Shown here one piece after another: positions 40,997 through 51,119 of a DNA stretch of 64,000 bases; the stretch's first letter is position 1; each line of letters begins with the position of its first letter. The notes beneath the pieces are model-generated. The model saw only the letters and a program-made list of their open reading frames with translations, was not told the origin of the DNA and did no database searches. The stretch lies in contig JAQSXR010000003.1 of NCBI GenBank assembly GCA_029256575.1, positions 451,607 to 515,606 of the forward strand, written 5' to 3'. A program made the translations under genes and the position numbers. This stretch comes from Clostridiales bacterium. Lineage in GTDB: Bacteria > Bacillota > Clostridia > Lachnospirales > JAQSXR01.

Positions 40997-42865
40997 TTAT
41001 TCTTCCGAAGTACTAAACTGACTATTATATAATGAAGCATAAAAACCATTTGCTCCAATTAGTTCTTCATGACTTCCTTGTTCAACAATGTCACCATCAT
41101 TCATAACTAGTATTAAATCTGCATCTCGAATCGTTGAAAGTCTATGAGCAATTATAAAACTTGTTCTGCCACTCATGAGGTTTTCCATCGCTTTTTGGAT
41201 AAAGATTTCTGTTCTTGTGTCAACTGAGCTTGTCGCCTCATCCAATATCAATATCTTAGGATCTGATAATATTGCTCTTGCAATCGTAAGCAACTGCTTC
41301 TGACCTTGGGAAACATTACTTGCTTCTTCATTAAGAATTAGGTCGTATCCGTCTGGAAGTGTTTTTATAAAATGATGCGCATGTGCTGATTTCGATGCCG
41401 CTTTAATCTCATCATCTGTCGCATTTAAATTACCATAACGAATATTTTCTCTAATTGTACCATTATATAGCCAAGTATCTTGTAATACCATACCAAACTG
41501 GCTTCTTAAATCATCTCGTTTATATTCTCTAATGTCGTGTCCATCCACTAAGATTGCTCCACTATTTACATCATAAAAACGCATTAGAAGTTTAACCATT
41601 GTGGTCTTACCAGCACCTGTCGGCCCTACAATAGCAACCTTTTGACCAGGCTTTATCTTTGCAGAGAAATTATTAATAATAATTTTATCTTCATTATATC
41701 CAAAGCTTACGTCCTTAAATTCTACTGTTCCTTTGATGTTACTTATATCAGCTCCATTAACAACGTCTTCTATCTCTTCTTCTTGACCTAAGAATTCAAA
41801 GACTCTTTCTGCGGCAGCCGCAGTAGATTGAAGTACATTAGCCATCTGTGCTGTTTGTGCAATTGGTTGATTAAATGATCTTACATATTGAATGAATGCT
41901 TGAATATCACCAATTTTAATATTTCCTTTTACAACTAACCATCCACCCATAATAGTTACAACAACATATCCTAGGTTACCAACGAACATCATTAATGGCA
42001 TCATCAAACCGGATAAGAATTCCGCTTTCCAAGTTGAACCATATAATTTGTTATTCAACACTTCAAATTGCTCGATGGATTTTTCTTCGCCGTTAAAAGC
42101 TTTCATTACGATATGTCCACCGTACATTTCTTCGATGTGTCCATTTACTTTACCAAGATATTCTTGTCTTTGGCTAAAAAACTTTTGCGATTTCTTAACA
42201 ACTATCATTATTAATATCATTGATATTGGAAGAACCAGTACCGTTATTCCTGTTAATGTTGGACTAATTGATAACATCATAATGATGATACCAATCAATG
42301 CAGTAATAGACGTTATTATTTGTGTCATACTTTGGCTCAAACTTTGGCTTATTGTATCAACATCATTTGTGATTCTAGATAAGATCTCACCATGACTCAT
42401 GGTATCAAAATATTTAAGCGGCATTTTATTAATCTTTTCATCGATTTGTTTTCTAAAATTATATGTTATTTTTTGTGAAACACCTGCCATTACATAGCTT
42501 TGTATAAACATAAACACTACTGATACCGCATATATAACTGCTAACATAATCAGAATCTTCGCAATGAATCCAAAATCAATACCGGCTCCTACAACACCGG
42601 ACATCTTTGCTGTGATACCTTCTGCTAATTTATTCGTTGCCTTTGCTAATATCTTAGGTCCAACTATTGTAAACACTGTACTACCGATTGCAAAGATAAG
42701 AACTACTATAATCTGAAGAGTAAATGGTTTTAAATATCCACCTAATTTGACCATAGTTGCTTTGAAATTCTTTGCTTTCTCACCTGCGCCCATACCACCC
42801 ATTGGGCCGCCACCAAATGGTCCTTGTTGTTGTCTACGAGGGTTTTTCGCTTTATTATCTTCCAT
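40997..42865 (-). CDS. ABC exporter, half-transporter B (canonical site)
   Basis: Half of a heterodimeric multidrug-type exporter. The 622-residue protein has a Gly/Met-rich N-terminus, six membrane helices (about 45-340) and an ATPase domain with GPTGAGKTT, VSQGQKQLLTI and Walker B LILDEATSSVD with the catalytic Glu. The signature LSGGQ is altered to VSQGQ. The ATG overlaps the partner's stop by one base (TAATG), so the two subunits are made together. The pair resembles the BmrC/D, LmrC/D or TM287/288 arrangement; the substrate is unknown. Confidence 0.93.
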   Translation of the reverse strand: MEDNKAKNPRRQQQGPFGGGPMGGMGAGEKAKNFKATMVKLGGYLKPFTLQIIVVLIFAIGSTVFTIVGPKILAKATNKLAEGITAKMSGVVGAGIDFGFIAKILIMLAVIYAVSVVFMFIQSYVMAGVSQKITYNFRKQIDEKINKMPLKYFDTMSHGEILSRITNDVDTISQSLSQSMTQIITSITALIGIIIMMLSISPTLTGITVLVLPISMILIMIVVKKSQKFFSQRQEYLGKVNGHIEEMYGGHIVMKAFNGEEKSIEQFEVLNNKLYGSTWKAEFLSGLMMPLMMFVGNLGYVVVTIMGGWLVVKGNIKIGDIQAFIQYVRSFNQPIAQTAQMANVLQSTAAAAERVFEFLGQEEEIEDVVNGADISNIKGTVEFKDVSFGYNEDKIIINNFSAKIKPGQKVAIVGPTGAGKTTMVKLLMRFYDVNSGAILVDGHDIREYKRDDLRSQFGMVLQDTWLYNGTIRENIRYGNLNATDDEIKAASKSAHAHHFIKTLPDGYDLILNEEASNVSQGQKQLLTIARAILSDPKILILDEATSSVDTRTEIFIQKAMENLMSGRTSFIIAHRLSTIRDADLILVMNDGDIVEQGSHEELIGANGFYASLYNSQFSTSEE

Positions 42866-45075
42866 TATGCTAGTTCCTCCTTTGACAATTGTGAGTATGC
42901 TATTTCTTTATATACTTCACAAGTATTTAATAATTCTTTATGTGTTCCGATTCCAACTATTTCGCCTTCATCTAAAACTATAATTTGATCCGCATCAATA
43001 ATCGTACTAATTCGTTGTGCTACGATTAGTTTTGTGCTATTTCCTGTTTCTGCTTTTAATGCTTTTCTAAGCTCGGCATCTGTTTTGAAGTCAAGAGCTG
43101 AGAAGCTGTCATCAAATATATATATTTCTGGTTTCTTAACTAACGCTCTCGCAATGGATAGTCTTTGTTTTTGTCCACCTGATACATTCGTTCCGCCTTC
43201 TGCAATTTCCGTTTCATAACCTTCCGGTTTTGTACGTATAAATTCAGTTGCTTGTGCAATATCAGCCGCTTTTTCCAAATCTTCATCGGTTGCATTTTCA
43301 TTCGCATATCGTAAGTTACTCGCTATTGTACCGGAGAATAGTAATCCCTTTTGTGGCACATAACCTATCTTTTCTCTTAATTCATGTTGTGTTACATTCT
43401 TTACATTTTCTCCATCAACCAATAATTCACCTTTTGATATATCATAGAACCTTGGAATCAAGTTAATCAATGTAGATTTACCACTACCGGTTGAACCAAT
43501 AAACGCTGTTGTTTTACCTGGTTGCGCTGTAAAAGTAATATCTTTTAATACGGATTCTTCCGCACCTGGATAGCTAAAGGATACATTTTTAAATTCAATA
43601 AGACCCTTATTGTTATTACTAAAATGATTTGCTTTTTCAGGATCTTTGATTGTTGGTTTCGTATCTAATATTTCAAAAATACGATTCGCCGAAACGGAAG
43701 CACGTGGTACCATGATGAATACCATTGATAACATAAGGAATGACATAATTATTTGCATTGCATATTGTATAAATGCTACCATGCTACCGATTTGTAATCC
43801 ACCTGCATCAATTTGCTTTGCTCCAAACCAAACGATTAATATAGAAGTTCCATTCATTACAATCGTCATCATAGGCATCATAAGTGACATTGCCCTATGA
43901 ACAAATAAATTTGTTTTCGTTAATTCTTGATTTACATCGTCAAAGCGTTTTTCTTCATGTTTTTGAGTATTAAATGCTCGAATAACCATTATTCCGATTA
44001 AGCTTTCTCTGGTTACCAAATTCACTTTATCTACTAACTTCTGGATCTTCTTAAATTTCGGTATTGCTACTGAAAATAGAGAAGCTACTAAAATAAGCAT
44101 CGTAACAACTGCTAATGCAATGATCCATACCATTGATGAATTCGTACTTGATACTCTGATTATTCCTCCAACACCTAATATTGGAGCATAAATAATAAGT
44201 CTAAGCATTACAATTACGAGCTGTACTTGTTGAACGTCATTGGTTGTTCTTGTGATTAAAGATGCTGTTGAGAATTTATCAAATTCAGTTCCTGAAAAAT
44301 GTTCCACTTTTGAGAATATATTGCTACGCATTCTGAGTGAAACGCCTGCTGCAATTCTTGAGAAAATAAGGCTCGCGATAATCGTAACAAGTAGTGATAA
44401 CAATGAAATAATCGTCATTATACCACCTGTTTTAAATAAATACGAGTTCTGAATACTTTTGATATTCAACCCTATTGTTTCATATTCTGCTGCTAAATAG
44501 TTCGCTGAAACAGAAGTAATGGCTGCTTCTGGAATGAGAGCTAATTTTTCTTCGATTCCTGAAAGCATTTCTTTCCGCTGTTCAGCTGGCATAACCGCCA
44601 TTGCATCAAATATTGTCATTCCCTCTGGAAGTTCTGCCATAGATAAACCAGGCATTTCACCAGCAGACATCTGGCCTACTATCATAATGGCTTTGCCAAG
44701 TTCCAAATCTATCTCTTCTATTTCTTTCACTTTTGTATTGAGTTTATAAATAGGTTCATTTGCTAAAATTGGATATTTCGCTACATATTTATCATAGTCC
44801 TCTGTAGACAATGATTCGCGATCTAATAATATATAACTATCCTCAACGATTCTATTCGTATCCTCATCTAAAAATAGTTTAATCTTATCAAATTCACTTG
44901 CACGAATAGCTGTTGGTATCGAATGTTCAATACCTGATTTACTTATGCCAACATCAACTATTTTTGCCATATAATCTGGAAGAGCCAAGTCGAATTGAGC
45001 TTGTGTATAAATTAATGCAATTGCAAATAATATCCATATAGAATATTTTTTTAAATAGGATCCTAACCTTAACAT
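42865..45075 (-). CDS. ABC exporter, half-transporter A (degenerate site)
   Basis: The partner subunit, 736 residues. It has the DLALPDYMAKIVDVGISK segment and an insert of about 130 residues after the first membrane helix, then five further helices and the ATPase domain. Walker A is GSTGSGKST and the signature VSGGQKQRLSIARAL, but Walker B is IYIFDDSFSALD, with Asp replacing the catalytic Glu. A single degenerate catalytic site is the hallmark of heterodimeric exporters. The large extracytoplasmic insert is typical of this Clostridial subgroup. Confidence 0.93.
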   Translation of the reverse strand: MLRLGSYLKKYSIWILFAIALIYTQAQFDLALPDYMAKIVDVGISKSGIEHSIPTAIRASEFDKIKLFLDEDTNRIVEDSYILLDRESLSTEDYDKYVAKYPILANEPIYKLNTKVKEIEEIDLELGKAIMIVGQMSAGEMPGLSMAELPEGMTIFDAMAVMPAEQRKEMLSGIEEKLALIPEAAITSVSANYLAAEYETIGLNIKSIQNSYLFKTGGIMTIISLLSLLVTIIASLIFSRIAAGVSLRMRSNIFSKVEHFSGTEFDKFSTASLITRTTNDVQQVQLVIVMLRLIIYAPILGVGGIIRVSSTNSSMVWIIALAVVTMLILVASLFSVAIPKFKKIQKLVDKVNLVTRESLIGIMVIRAFNTQKHEEKRFDDVNQELTKTNLFVHRAMSLMMPMMTIVMNGTSILIVWFGAKQIDAGGLQIGSMVAFIQYAMQIIMSFLMLSMVFIMVPRASVSANRIFEILDTKPTIKDPEKANHFSNNNKGLIEFKNVSFSYPGAEESVLKDITFTAQPGKTTAFIGSTGSGKSTLINLIPRFYDISKGELLVDGENVKNVTQHELREKIGYVPQKGLLFSGTIASNLRYANENATDEDLEKAADIAQATEFIRTKPEGYETEIAEGGTNVSGGQKQRLSIARALVKKPEIYIFDDSFSALDFKTDAELRKALKAETGNSTKLIVAQRISTIIDADQIIVLDEGEIVGIGTHKELLNTCEVYKEIAYSQLSKEELA

Positions 45076-45094
45076 CTTATCATCTACCTTTCAT

Positions 45095-45550
45095 TTAACG
45101 TCCGCTGTGGCCAAATCCGCCTTCTCCTCTTTGTGTTTCATCGAGGGAGTTAACAATTTTCCATTCAGCTTGTTCAATTTTATTAATAACCATTTGAGCG
45201 ATTCTTTCACCTCTGTTAATAACAAAAGCTTCTTTGCCCCAATTAATCAATATTACTTTAATTTCGCCTCTATAATCTGCATCAATTGTTCCAGGTGCAT
45301 TTGGTATTCCAATCGCATATTTTGCAGCAAGACCACTTCTTCCTCTTATCTGAGCTTCAAAGCCTTCTGGTAACGCAATCTTTATTCCTGTCGGTATTAG
45401 CTTATAATCTCCTGGTTCGAGAGTTATTGGTTCATCTACTGGTACATCTGCATATAAATCCAAACCTGCTGCTCCTGCACTCATATACTTAGGGAGAGGT
45501 AATGTTCTACCTGTGTCTGTTTGTTCTATTGCTACCTTCAAATTCATCAT
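45095..45550 (-). CDS. dut: dUTP diphosphatase
   Basis: Hydrolyses dUTP to dUMP. The 151-residue trimeric dUTPase has motifs [32 protein letters not shown] and RIAQMVI, with the C-terminal [10 protein letters not shown] that closes the active site. AAGGAG precedes the start (ATG at 45550 or 45547, both plausible). Confidence 0.96.
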   Translation of the reverse strand: MMNLKVAIEQTDTGRTLPLPKYMSAGAAGLDLYADVPVDEPITLEPGDYKLIPTGIKIALPEGFEAQIRGRSGLAAKYAIGIPNAPGTIDADYRGEIKVILINWGKEAFVINRGERIAQMVINKIEQAEWKIVNSLDETQRGEGGFGHSGR

Positions 45551-45552
45551 TT

Positions 45553-46182
45553 CTACTCCTTTTTCTCTGGTAAATACTTTTTCATAATTTCTTTAATCAT
45601 CTGGCCGTTATTATCAAGAAGTAAACTATATTCCTTAATATCAATCCGAGAAAATTCTAGCAAACTTGCAATATCATATATGATTTCTTCTTTCGGGGAA
45701 AATTCAATATTATCAAGATCAACCAAAACGACTTTACTAGTTTCTAACCATTTACTCATCATATCATATCCGTACCTCATAAGTCTGTCCTTGTATGCAA
45801 TCAGGATCAAACTTATATTTCCACACATACACTCCTCAATCATTTTATGAAGGTTAGCACGGTCATGATGAATGCCATTTGAAATATCAATAATAACTTC
45901 ATCAATTTGAATATCATTTTTCAAAGCATATTCTTCTAAATATACAATCTGTTTTTCCAAATGATCCTTGAAGTCATTATGCGATACTCTTGCGTAAATA
46001 ACACTCTTCCCTTTTACAACTTTCCCATCGCTAATATAATCCGTGTATTGCCTATGTGTGTAATACCTCCTACCTGTTGGTGCTCTATATGCAATAAGCT
46101 TATGTTCATTATCCCAACGCTGCAAAGTCTTTACCGATACCCCTATTAACTTAGCAAATTCATTAGGTTTATATATTTCCAT
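45553..46182 (-). CDS. IS607-type serine recombinase (TnpA-like), no TnpB partner
   Basis: The 209-residue protein has an N-terminal MerR-like helix-turn-helix (about 5-50; [20 protein letters not shown]) and a serine resolvase domain. The catalytic Ser is S67 in YARVSHND, with R65 and KDRLMRYG (131-138) matching active-site Arg positions. The family is the transposase of IS607 elements, which usually carry a TnpB (RNA-guided nuclease) gene next to it. Here dut follows on the same strand and no TnpB or terminal sequence is visible. The C-terminal 50 residues differ from typical IS607 proteins. It may be a remnant or a domesticated recombinase. Confidence 0.85.
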   Translation of the reverse strand: MEIYKPNEFAKLIGVSVKTLQRWDNEHKLIAYRAPTGRRYYTHRQYTDYISDGKVVKGKSVIYARVSHNDFKDHLEKQIVYLEEYALKNDIQIDEVIIDISNGIHHDRANLHKMIEECMCGNISLILIAYKDRLMRYGYDMMSKWLETSKVVLVDLDNIEFSPKEEIIYDIASLLEFSRIDIKEYSLLLDNNGQMIKEIMKKYLPEKKE

Positions 46183-46269
46183 TATCGCACCTCATTTCCT
46201 CGATACATACTACCACCTTTGTATACATTTGTCTATATTATTCACAAAATTTTCACAAGAAATACAAGT

Positions 46270-46399
46270 GATACAATGGGGACGGTTCTTTTTGTATCAC
46301 TTTGATACATTGGGGACGGTTCTTTTTGTATCACTTTGATACAAAAAGAACCGTCCCCATTGTTCACTTTCGAACAAAAAGAACCGTCCCCATTGTATC
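46270..46399. repeat. Modular GGGGACGG repeat, locus 4 (four units)
   Basis: Two direct and two inverted units, spacers ACTTT; the last junction is GTTCACTTTCGAAC instead of GTATC-N5-GATAC. The inner units form a near-perfect hairpin. The element ends four bases from the stop codon of the MacB-like permease. Confidence 0.94.
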
Positions 46400-46403
46400 A
46401 TTA

Positions 46404-49082
46404 TTAAATATTTTCCTGTTTCAGTGTATCGATGATATTTTCTTTTCTTAGTCTTGCGGTTGAGTATAGCATTGTAATTCCTACGATTACAAATACCCCT
46501 ACTACTGAGATTCCTACACTGGTCCAAGGTACCATGAATTTCATCTCAAAGCCTTGTATCATTGATTTATATAGTAAGAACATTACTATAAAGCTAAGTG
46601 GCAACCCGTATAACAGGGCTTTCATCCCATAGAAAATACTTTCGTACCTCATCATTTTGTTAAATGCTTTTGGTGTCATACCGACTGACTTTAACATTGC
46701 AAACTCTCGTTTTCTTAGTGAAATGCTTGTTGATATTGTATTAAACGTATTGGCAATACAGATTGCTGTAATAAGTACTATGAATCCATATACGAATACT
46801 GATACTAAAAGAATCATATTATCTTGTTCTTGTCTTTGTCTCTCAAAATTTGTTATATAATAGGAAGCGTTGAATGAAGCAGATTTTGCTTCTTTTATAA
46901 CCGTATTTATTTCTTCTTCTAACTTCATTGAATCCTTTGTAATTATAAAAATACCTTCTTCAAATCGATCATACTTTTCTTCTATTGCAAATTCATTTTT
47001 ATCCAATAATTCATCGTAAATATTTGCAATTATTTGTCTAAGTACAATCTCTGAAACAACAAACTTAATTTGATTTGAATTACTAGCAACCATCGATCCC
47101 ATTGGAATCCTATTCGTTATTGCTGCAAATTTGAATTGATGATTAATAAATATTTCTTCACCTGTTTCATTATCATAAGTTACAACAATTGCTGGCATTT
47201 CTTCTTTTGTACTAACATCTAAGATTTCTTCTAGTACAAACTTTCCACCCTTTGTTTGATAATTTGTTTCATTGATTACGATAACCTGTGGATCATTAAT
47301 ATCTATTAATGAATTATAGTCAACTCCCACTTCTTTGGCATAGTTTTGAAGATCCGTATCAGATAGAGCTAAGAAATCAACGTACATATTAATTTCTTCC
47401 TCTGTGCCTGCAAGGTCTGGGTTAGCTAAATATTTCTTGTTTATCTTAATATTTTGAAAATAACCTTTTTGTATTAGAATTTTATCTATTCCGTCAATCG
47501 CTTTAATCTTAGTACTAATGTCGCCTGTATTTCCATACATCATTACTGCTATATCATAATTTAACTTTACTTCTGTTATTGAGTATGCACCTTTCATATA
47601 AGTAGTAAAGGTTGAAACTGTTAAAAATAAAAGTATACTTATTACGAGTGAAAATATAGTTGCTCTGTATCTTCGTCTATTTCTTTTAAGATTTTTTAAT
47701 CCTATTTCTGCTTCAAATCCAAACAAAATTCGAGTTAATTTTGAAGTCTTAACATTTTTATTCGTAAGTTTAATATCATTTGTTTGTCTGATTGCATCGA
47801 TTGGACTTATCTTTGATGCACGACGTGCTGGTAAATAGGTAGAAATAAATATTGTAAGCACAGAAAATACGATTGCCACAATGATAGAAATTGGCGATAC
47901 AACTAGTCTTAGATCTTGATCTATGTTGCTTATGGTCTTAAACAAAGGATTCACTAGTATAAATGTGATCCCCATACCAATCGTTCCAGCAAGTATCCCT
48001 AACGGTATACTTATCGCTCCAACTACTGTTCCTTCAAAAAATACGGAATTTCGTTTTTGTTTCTTTGTTGCTCCTACGCTTGCAAGCATTCCAAGGTGCC
48101 TACTTCTCTCTGCTATTGAGATTGAAAATGCATTGTAAATTAATGAGATTGAGCCTACCATGATTATTAATATCAGGATAAACATCATCATATATAGTGC
48201 TCCAAATGCTGTACTATTTGTTGTCACGCCTGAATACATTAGCAACTCATTGTTGTAATCACGTTCAACTCCAATACTTTCAGCAATATTTTTGCTTTGA
48301 TTATATAGTTTTTTATTAACCTTATTTAAAATTACTGATACATTTGCAGTTTCTCCTGTTTCCAATATAGTTTCATCTGTATAGGTAATCAATGTATAAC
48401 CTGGTGACCAATTATACTCGAATCCAGGTCGTTCAATTATTCCTACTACCGTGTATTCAAGTGTTTTCTCTGGCGTAAAAGTTTCTTTTTCATTAAACGG
48501 ACTGTATTGATCCATTATTTGAAATACATCATCTTCACCATTGTATTCTAATTCTTCACCATCACTATTGGTGATTGATATTACCTCTGATACTACGCTT
48601 GTTCTTTTCCCAACATTGAGTGTGATTTTATCCCCTATCTTGTATATTACCCCTCCATCTGTCTCCAAATGTTTAGGTATCACTATTTCACTTGAATTGG
48701 TTGGAAGTTTACCTTCTATTAATTTAATAGGAAAATTCTCGAACCCACTGTTGTTAAACCCTTTTACAAATAGATAAGGCTTGCTCTCATTCGCCCCACC
48801 ATCTAATTTTGAATAGCCAAAATCTCTGCTTATTATGCTGGTTTTCGTGTTTTTATGATTTGTAATAACATCAATATCTTCTTTCGCTACATTCTTATAT
48901 AACACGTGCCAATTACCATCACTCGCGATTTCCTGACGTTTCAATATATCTTGAAATGATGTTGCAAATGATGCTACTGCGGTTATCATGGCGACTGATA
49001 TTATGATCCCCATTATCGTTACAAGTGTACGTTTTTTATTTAATTTCAAATGACGTAAGGTTAATTTATTTACTATGTTCAT
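46404..49082 (-). CDS. ABC transporter permease (FtsX/MacB superfamily)
   Basis: The 892-residue membrane protein has two MacB-PCD/FtsX modules: an N-terminal helix (about 17-35), a large extracytoplasmic domain, three helices (about 300-430), then a second helix, extracytoplasmic domain and three C-terminal helices. GMLASVGATKKQKRNSVFFEG and KSVGMTPKAFNKMMRYESIF are FtsX motifs. It works with the ATPase just upstream, probably in peptide resistance or lipoprotein export. The substrate is unknown. Confidence 0.9.
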   Translation of the reverse strand: MNIVNKLTLRHLKLNKKRTLVTIMGIIISVAMITAVASFATSFQDILKRQEIASDGNWHVLYKNVAKEDIDVITNHKNTKTSIISRDFGYSKLDGGANESKPYLFVKGFNNSGFENFPIKLIEGKLPTNSSEIVIPKHLETDGGVIYKIGDKITLNVGKRTSVVSEVISITNSDGEELEYNGEDDVFQIMDQYSPFNEKETFTPEKTLEYTVVGIIERPGFEYNWSPGYTLITYTDETILETGETANVSVILNKVNKKLYNQSKNIAESIGVERDYNNELLMYSGVTTNSTAFGALYMMMFILILIIMVGSISLIYNAFSISIAERSRHLGMLASVGATKKQKRNSVFFEGTVVGAISIPLGILAGTIGMGITFILVNPLFKTISNIDQDLRLVVSPISIIVAIVFSVLTIFISTYLPARRASKISPIDAIRQTNDIKLTNKNVKTSKLTRILFGFEAEIGLKNLKRNRRRYRATIFSLVISILLFLTVSTFTTYMKGAYSITEVKLNYDIAVMMYGNTGDISTKIKAIDGIDKILIQKGYFQNIKINKKYLANPDLAGTEEEINMYVDFLALSDTDLQNYAKEVGVDYNSLIDINDPQVIVINETNYQTKGGKFVLEEILDVSTKEEMPAIVVTYDNETGEEIFINHQFKFAAITNRIPMGSMVASNSNQIKFVVSEIVLRQIIANIYDELLDKNEFAIEEKYDRFEEGIFIITKDSMKLEEEINTVIKEAKSASFNASYYITNFERQRQEQDNMILLVSVFVYGFIVLITAICIANTFNTISTSISLRKREFAMLKSVGMTPKAFNKMMRYESIFYGMKALLYGLPLSFIVMFLLYKSMIQGFEMKFMVPWTSVGISVVGVFVIVGITMLYSTARLRKENIIDTLKQENI

Positions 49083-49085
49083 AAA

Positions 49086-49790
49086 CTATTCCCCCATTTT
49101 TCTAATATGTGGGCGTATTACTTGATCTTTAGCAATCTTTCCATCTTCTATCGAGATAATTCTATCTGCTTGTAGGGCAATACTTTCATCATGCGTAATC
49201 ATAATAAGTGTTTGATTGTATTTCTTATTTGAAACTTTAAGTAGTTCTAATATTTCACTGCTATTTTTACTGTCAAGATTTCCAGTTGGTTCATCTGCTA
49301 ATACGATAGCTGGGTTATTAATTAATGCTCTCCCGATTGATACTCTTTGTTGTTGCCCACCTGATAATTGATTTGGTAAATGGTTCAATCGGTTCCCTAA
49401 ACCAAGAGTGGTTACAACTTCCCCTAGCTGTTTATCCGTAACTTTCCTATCATCTAGTAGCATTGGAAGCGTAATATTCTCTTCTACACTAAGAACAGGA
49501 ATCAAATTGTAAAACTGATATATTAATCCTATTTGGCGTCGTCTAAAAATTGCAAGATTGGTTTCATTCAATTTATATATATCTGTATTATCAATCATTA
49601 CTTTACCACTCGTTGGTCTATCTACTCCTCCGAGGATGTGTAGCAATGTTGATTTACCAGAACCAGATGGTCCTATAATTGCGACAAACTCTCCTTTTTC
49701 AACACTAAAAGAAACGTTGTCTAAAGCTTTTACTAATGTTTCACCTTCACCGTACGTCTTTGTCAAATTCTCAACTTTTAATATTTCCAT
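49086..49790 (-). CDS. ABC transporter ATPase (MacB/LolD type)
   Basis: The 234-residue ATPase has Walker A GPSGSGKST, Q-loop IYQFYNLIPVLSVEENI, signature LSGGQQQRVSIGRAL and Walker B IVLADEPTGNLD, all standard for FtsE/LolD/MacB ATPases. It lies three bases from the permease and is translated first. The gap upstream of it (49,791-49,954) carries repeated GTGAC motifs. Confidence 0.95.
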   Translation of the reverse strand: MEILKVENLTKTYGEGETLVKALDNVSFSVEKGEFVAIIGPSGSGKSTLLHILGGVDRPTSGKVMIDNTDIYKLNETNLAIFRRRQIGLIYQFYNLIPVLSVEENITLPMLLDDRKVTDKQLGEVVTTLGLGNRLNHLPNQLSGGQQQRVSIGRALINNPAIVLADEPTGNLDSKNSSEILELLKVSNKKYNQTLIMITHDESIALQADRIISIEDGKIAKDQVIRPHIRKMGE

Positions 49791-49835
49791 AATTCTCTCC
49801 TTTATTATTTTATATTTTGATTATATCGTGCGAAG

Positions 49836-49874
49836 GTGACTGCTCGGTGACTATCTATGTGACAGTTTCGTCAC
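49836..49874. promoter_or_regulatory. GTGAC repeats upstream of the MacB-like operon
   Basis: GTGAC begins at 49836, 49847 and 49859, and its inverse GTCAC at 49870, so the spacing is 11, 12 and 11 bases, about one DNA turn each. OmpR-family regulators often bind such phased repeats, and an OmpR-family pair lies 2 kb away. The link is inferred. Another GTGAC (49909) and GTCAC (49922) lie in the adjacent hairpin. Confidence 0.45.
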
Positions 49875-49897
49875 TTACTTCCATTTTATTAAAATGA

Positions 49898-49936
49898 AGG
49901 GTTTGTATGTGACCTATAACAGTCACCACAAACCCT
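49898..49936 (-). terminator. Hairpin after the aldo/keto reductase gene
   Basis: AGGGTTTGT...GTGAC and GTCAC...ACAAACCCT form a stem of about 14 bp. Only a weak T run follows on the minus strand, so it may be a terminator or a structured operator. Confidence 0.5.
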
Positions 49937-49954
49937 GGGATTAATCTTATATAT

Positions 49955-51073
49955 CTAAATAAACACCTTGTGAATCTCTGACATTAGATCACTTGACATA
50001 ATCTTTTGCGGGCATACTTTCTCACATTCTTTACATTGCTGACAAGCTTCTGCGCTAATTTCTAGTGCTTGGTAAATTTCTTTCGCTTCCCTTAAACCAA
50101 CGGAAGCAGTTTTATTATATGCTTCATATATTTTAGGAATATCTAGTCCAAATGGGCAAGGCATACAATATGCACATTTTGTACAAGGAACCAGAGCCAT
50201 TGTATCATAAACCACTTTTGCGTGTTCCAGCATTTTCAAATCATCTTCACTTAATTTTCCTACCGATGATCTGCTAGCATAAACCAAGTTTTCTTTAATT
50301 TGTTCCATTGATCCCATTCCACTCAATAAAAAGCTTACTTCTTCAAAATCCCATATAAAATCGAATGCCCACTCTACTGGAGTCTTCGTATCCGATAATA
50401 CCTTTGCTACTCCTGCAGGAGGCGTTGCTAATTTTCCACCTAATAGTGGTTCCATTACAATTACTCCAAGACCCTTGCTTGCAGCATATTTCAAGCCTTT
50501 TAGCTCTGCTTGGTTATGAATGTCTATATAATTAAACTGTATTTGACAAAATTCCCACTTATCATATCCATCAACAATTGTTTGAAATGCATTATAATCA
50601 TCATGGAATGAAAAACCGACATGCTTTATTTTACCTGCTGCTTTTGCCTTTTCCAATTGCCCAAGAACATTATGCTTTAATATCGTGTTATTCCATCTAT
50701 CGAGTGACAAAGCATGCAACAAATAAAAATCAATATATTCAACATCTAATTTTCTAAGTTGTTCATCTAAATTAATTTCAAAGTCTTCTTCACGATTAAT
50801 CATCCAAACAGGTGCCTTAGTCGCTAAATAAACCTTTTCTCTATATCCACCCTTTAGCGATTTTCCTACTACGATTTCACTTTGCCCACCATGGTAAGGA
50901 TATGCAGTATCAAGGTAATTAACACCTTCGTCAATCGCATGGTGAATCATTTTTATTGCTTCATCTACATCGATATCTGGGCTCATTGGTTCATTTGTAG
51001 TTGGGAACCTCATACAACCTAGCCCTAATGCTGATATTTCTACCCCTGTATTACCAAACTTTCTGTATTCCAT
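49955..51073 (-). CDS. Aldo/keto reductase with C-terminal ferredoxin domain
   Basis: NADPH-dependent reductase fused to an iron-sulphur domain. The TIM-barrel part (about 1-280) has FGNTGVEISALGLGCMRFP and the catalytic Tyr/Lys in LDTAYPYHGGQSE and HVGFSFHDD. The C-terminal 80 residues carry CTKCAYCMPCPFGLDIP and CQQCKECEKVCPQKI, two sets of four-Cys clusters. Start ATG 51073 (372 residues) has GGAGG eight bases upstream. The physiological substrate is unknown. It lies between a two-component system and a MacB-like operon, but functional coupling is not shown. Confidence 0.9.
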   Translation of the reverse strand: MEYRKFGNTGVEISALGLGCMRFPTTNEPMSPDIDVDEAIKMIHHAIDEGVNYLDTAYPYHGGQSEIVVGKSLKGGYREKVYLATKAPVWMINREEDFEINLDEQLRKLDVEYIDFYLLHALSLDRWNNTILKHNVLGQLEKAKAAGKIKHVGFSFHDDYNAFQTIVDGYDKWEFCQIQFNYIDIHNQAELKGLKYAASKGLGVIVMEPLLGGKLATPPAGVAKVLSDTKTPVEWAFDFIWDFEEVSFLLSGMGSMEQIKENLVYASRSSVGKLSEDDLKMLEHAKVVYDTMALVPCTKCAYCMPCPFGLDIPKIYEAYNKTASVGLREAKEIYQALEISAEACQQCKECEKVCPQKIMSSDLMSEIHKVFI

Positions 51074-51119
51074 AATCATATCCTCCATGCGTAATTATTT
51101 TTTCATCATAATACTAATT

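Noticed and set aside
25394..46399. GATAC/GTATC repeat arrays as CRISPR
   Set aside because: Spacers are a constant 5 bases and nearly identical, units are inverted within one locus, and no cas genes are near.
45553..46403. Complete IS607 insertion sequence
   Set aside because: No TnpB gene or recognisable ends; only the recombinase gene is supported.
46297..46527. Small open frame inside repeat locus 4 and the permease 3' end
   Set aside because: It lies across repeat DNA and the permease gene in another frame; no ribosome binding site or protein-like sequence.
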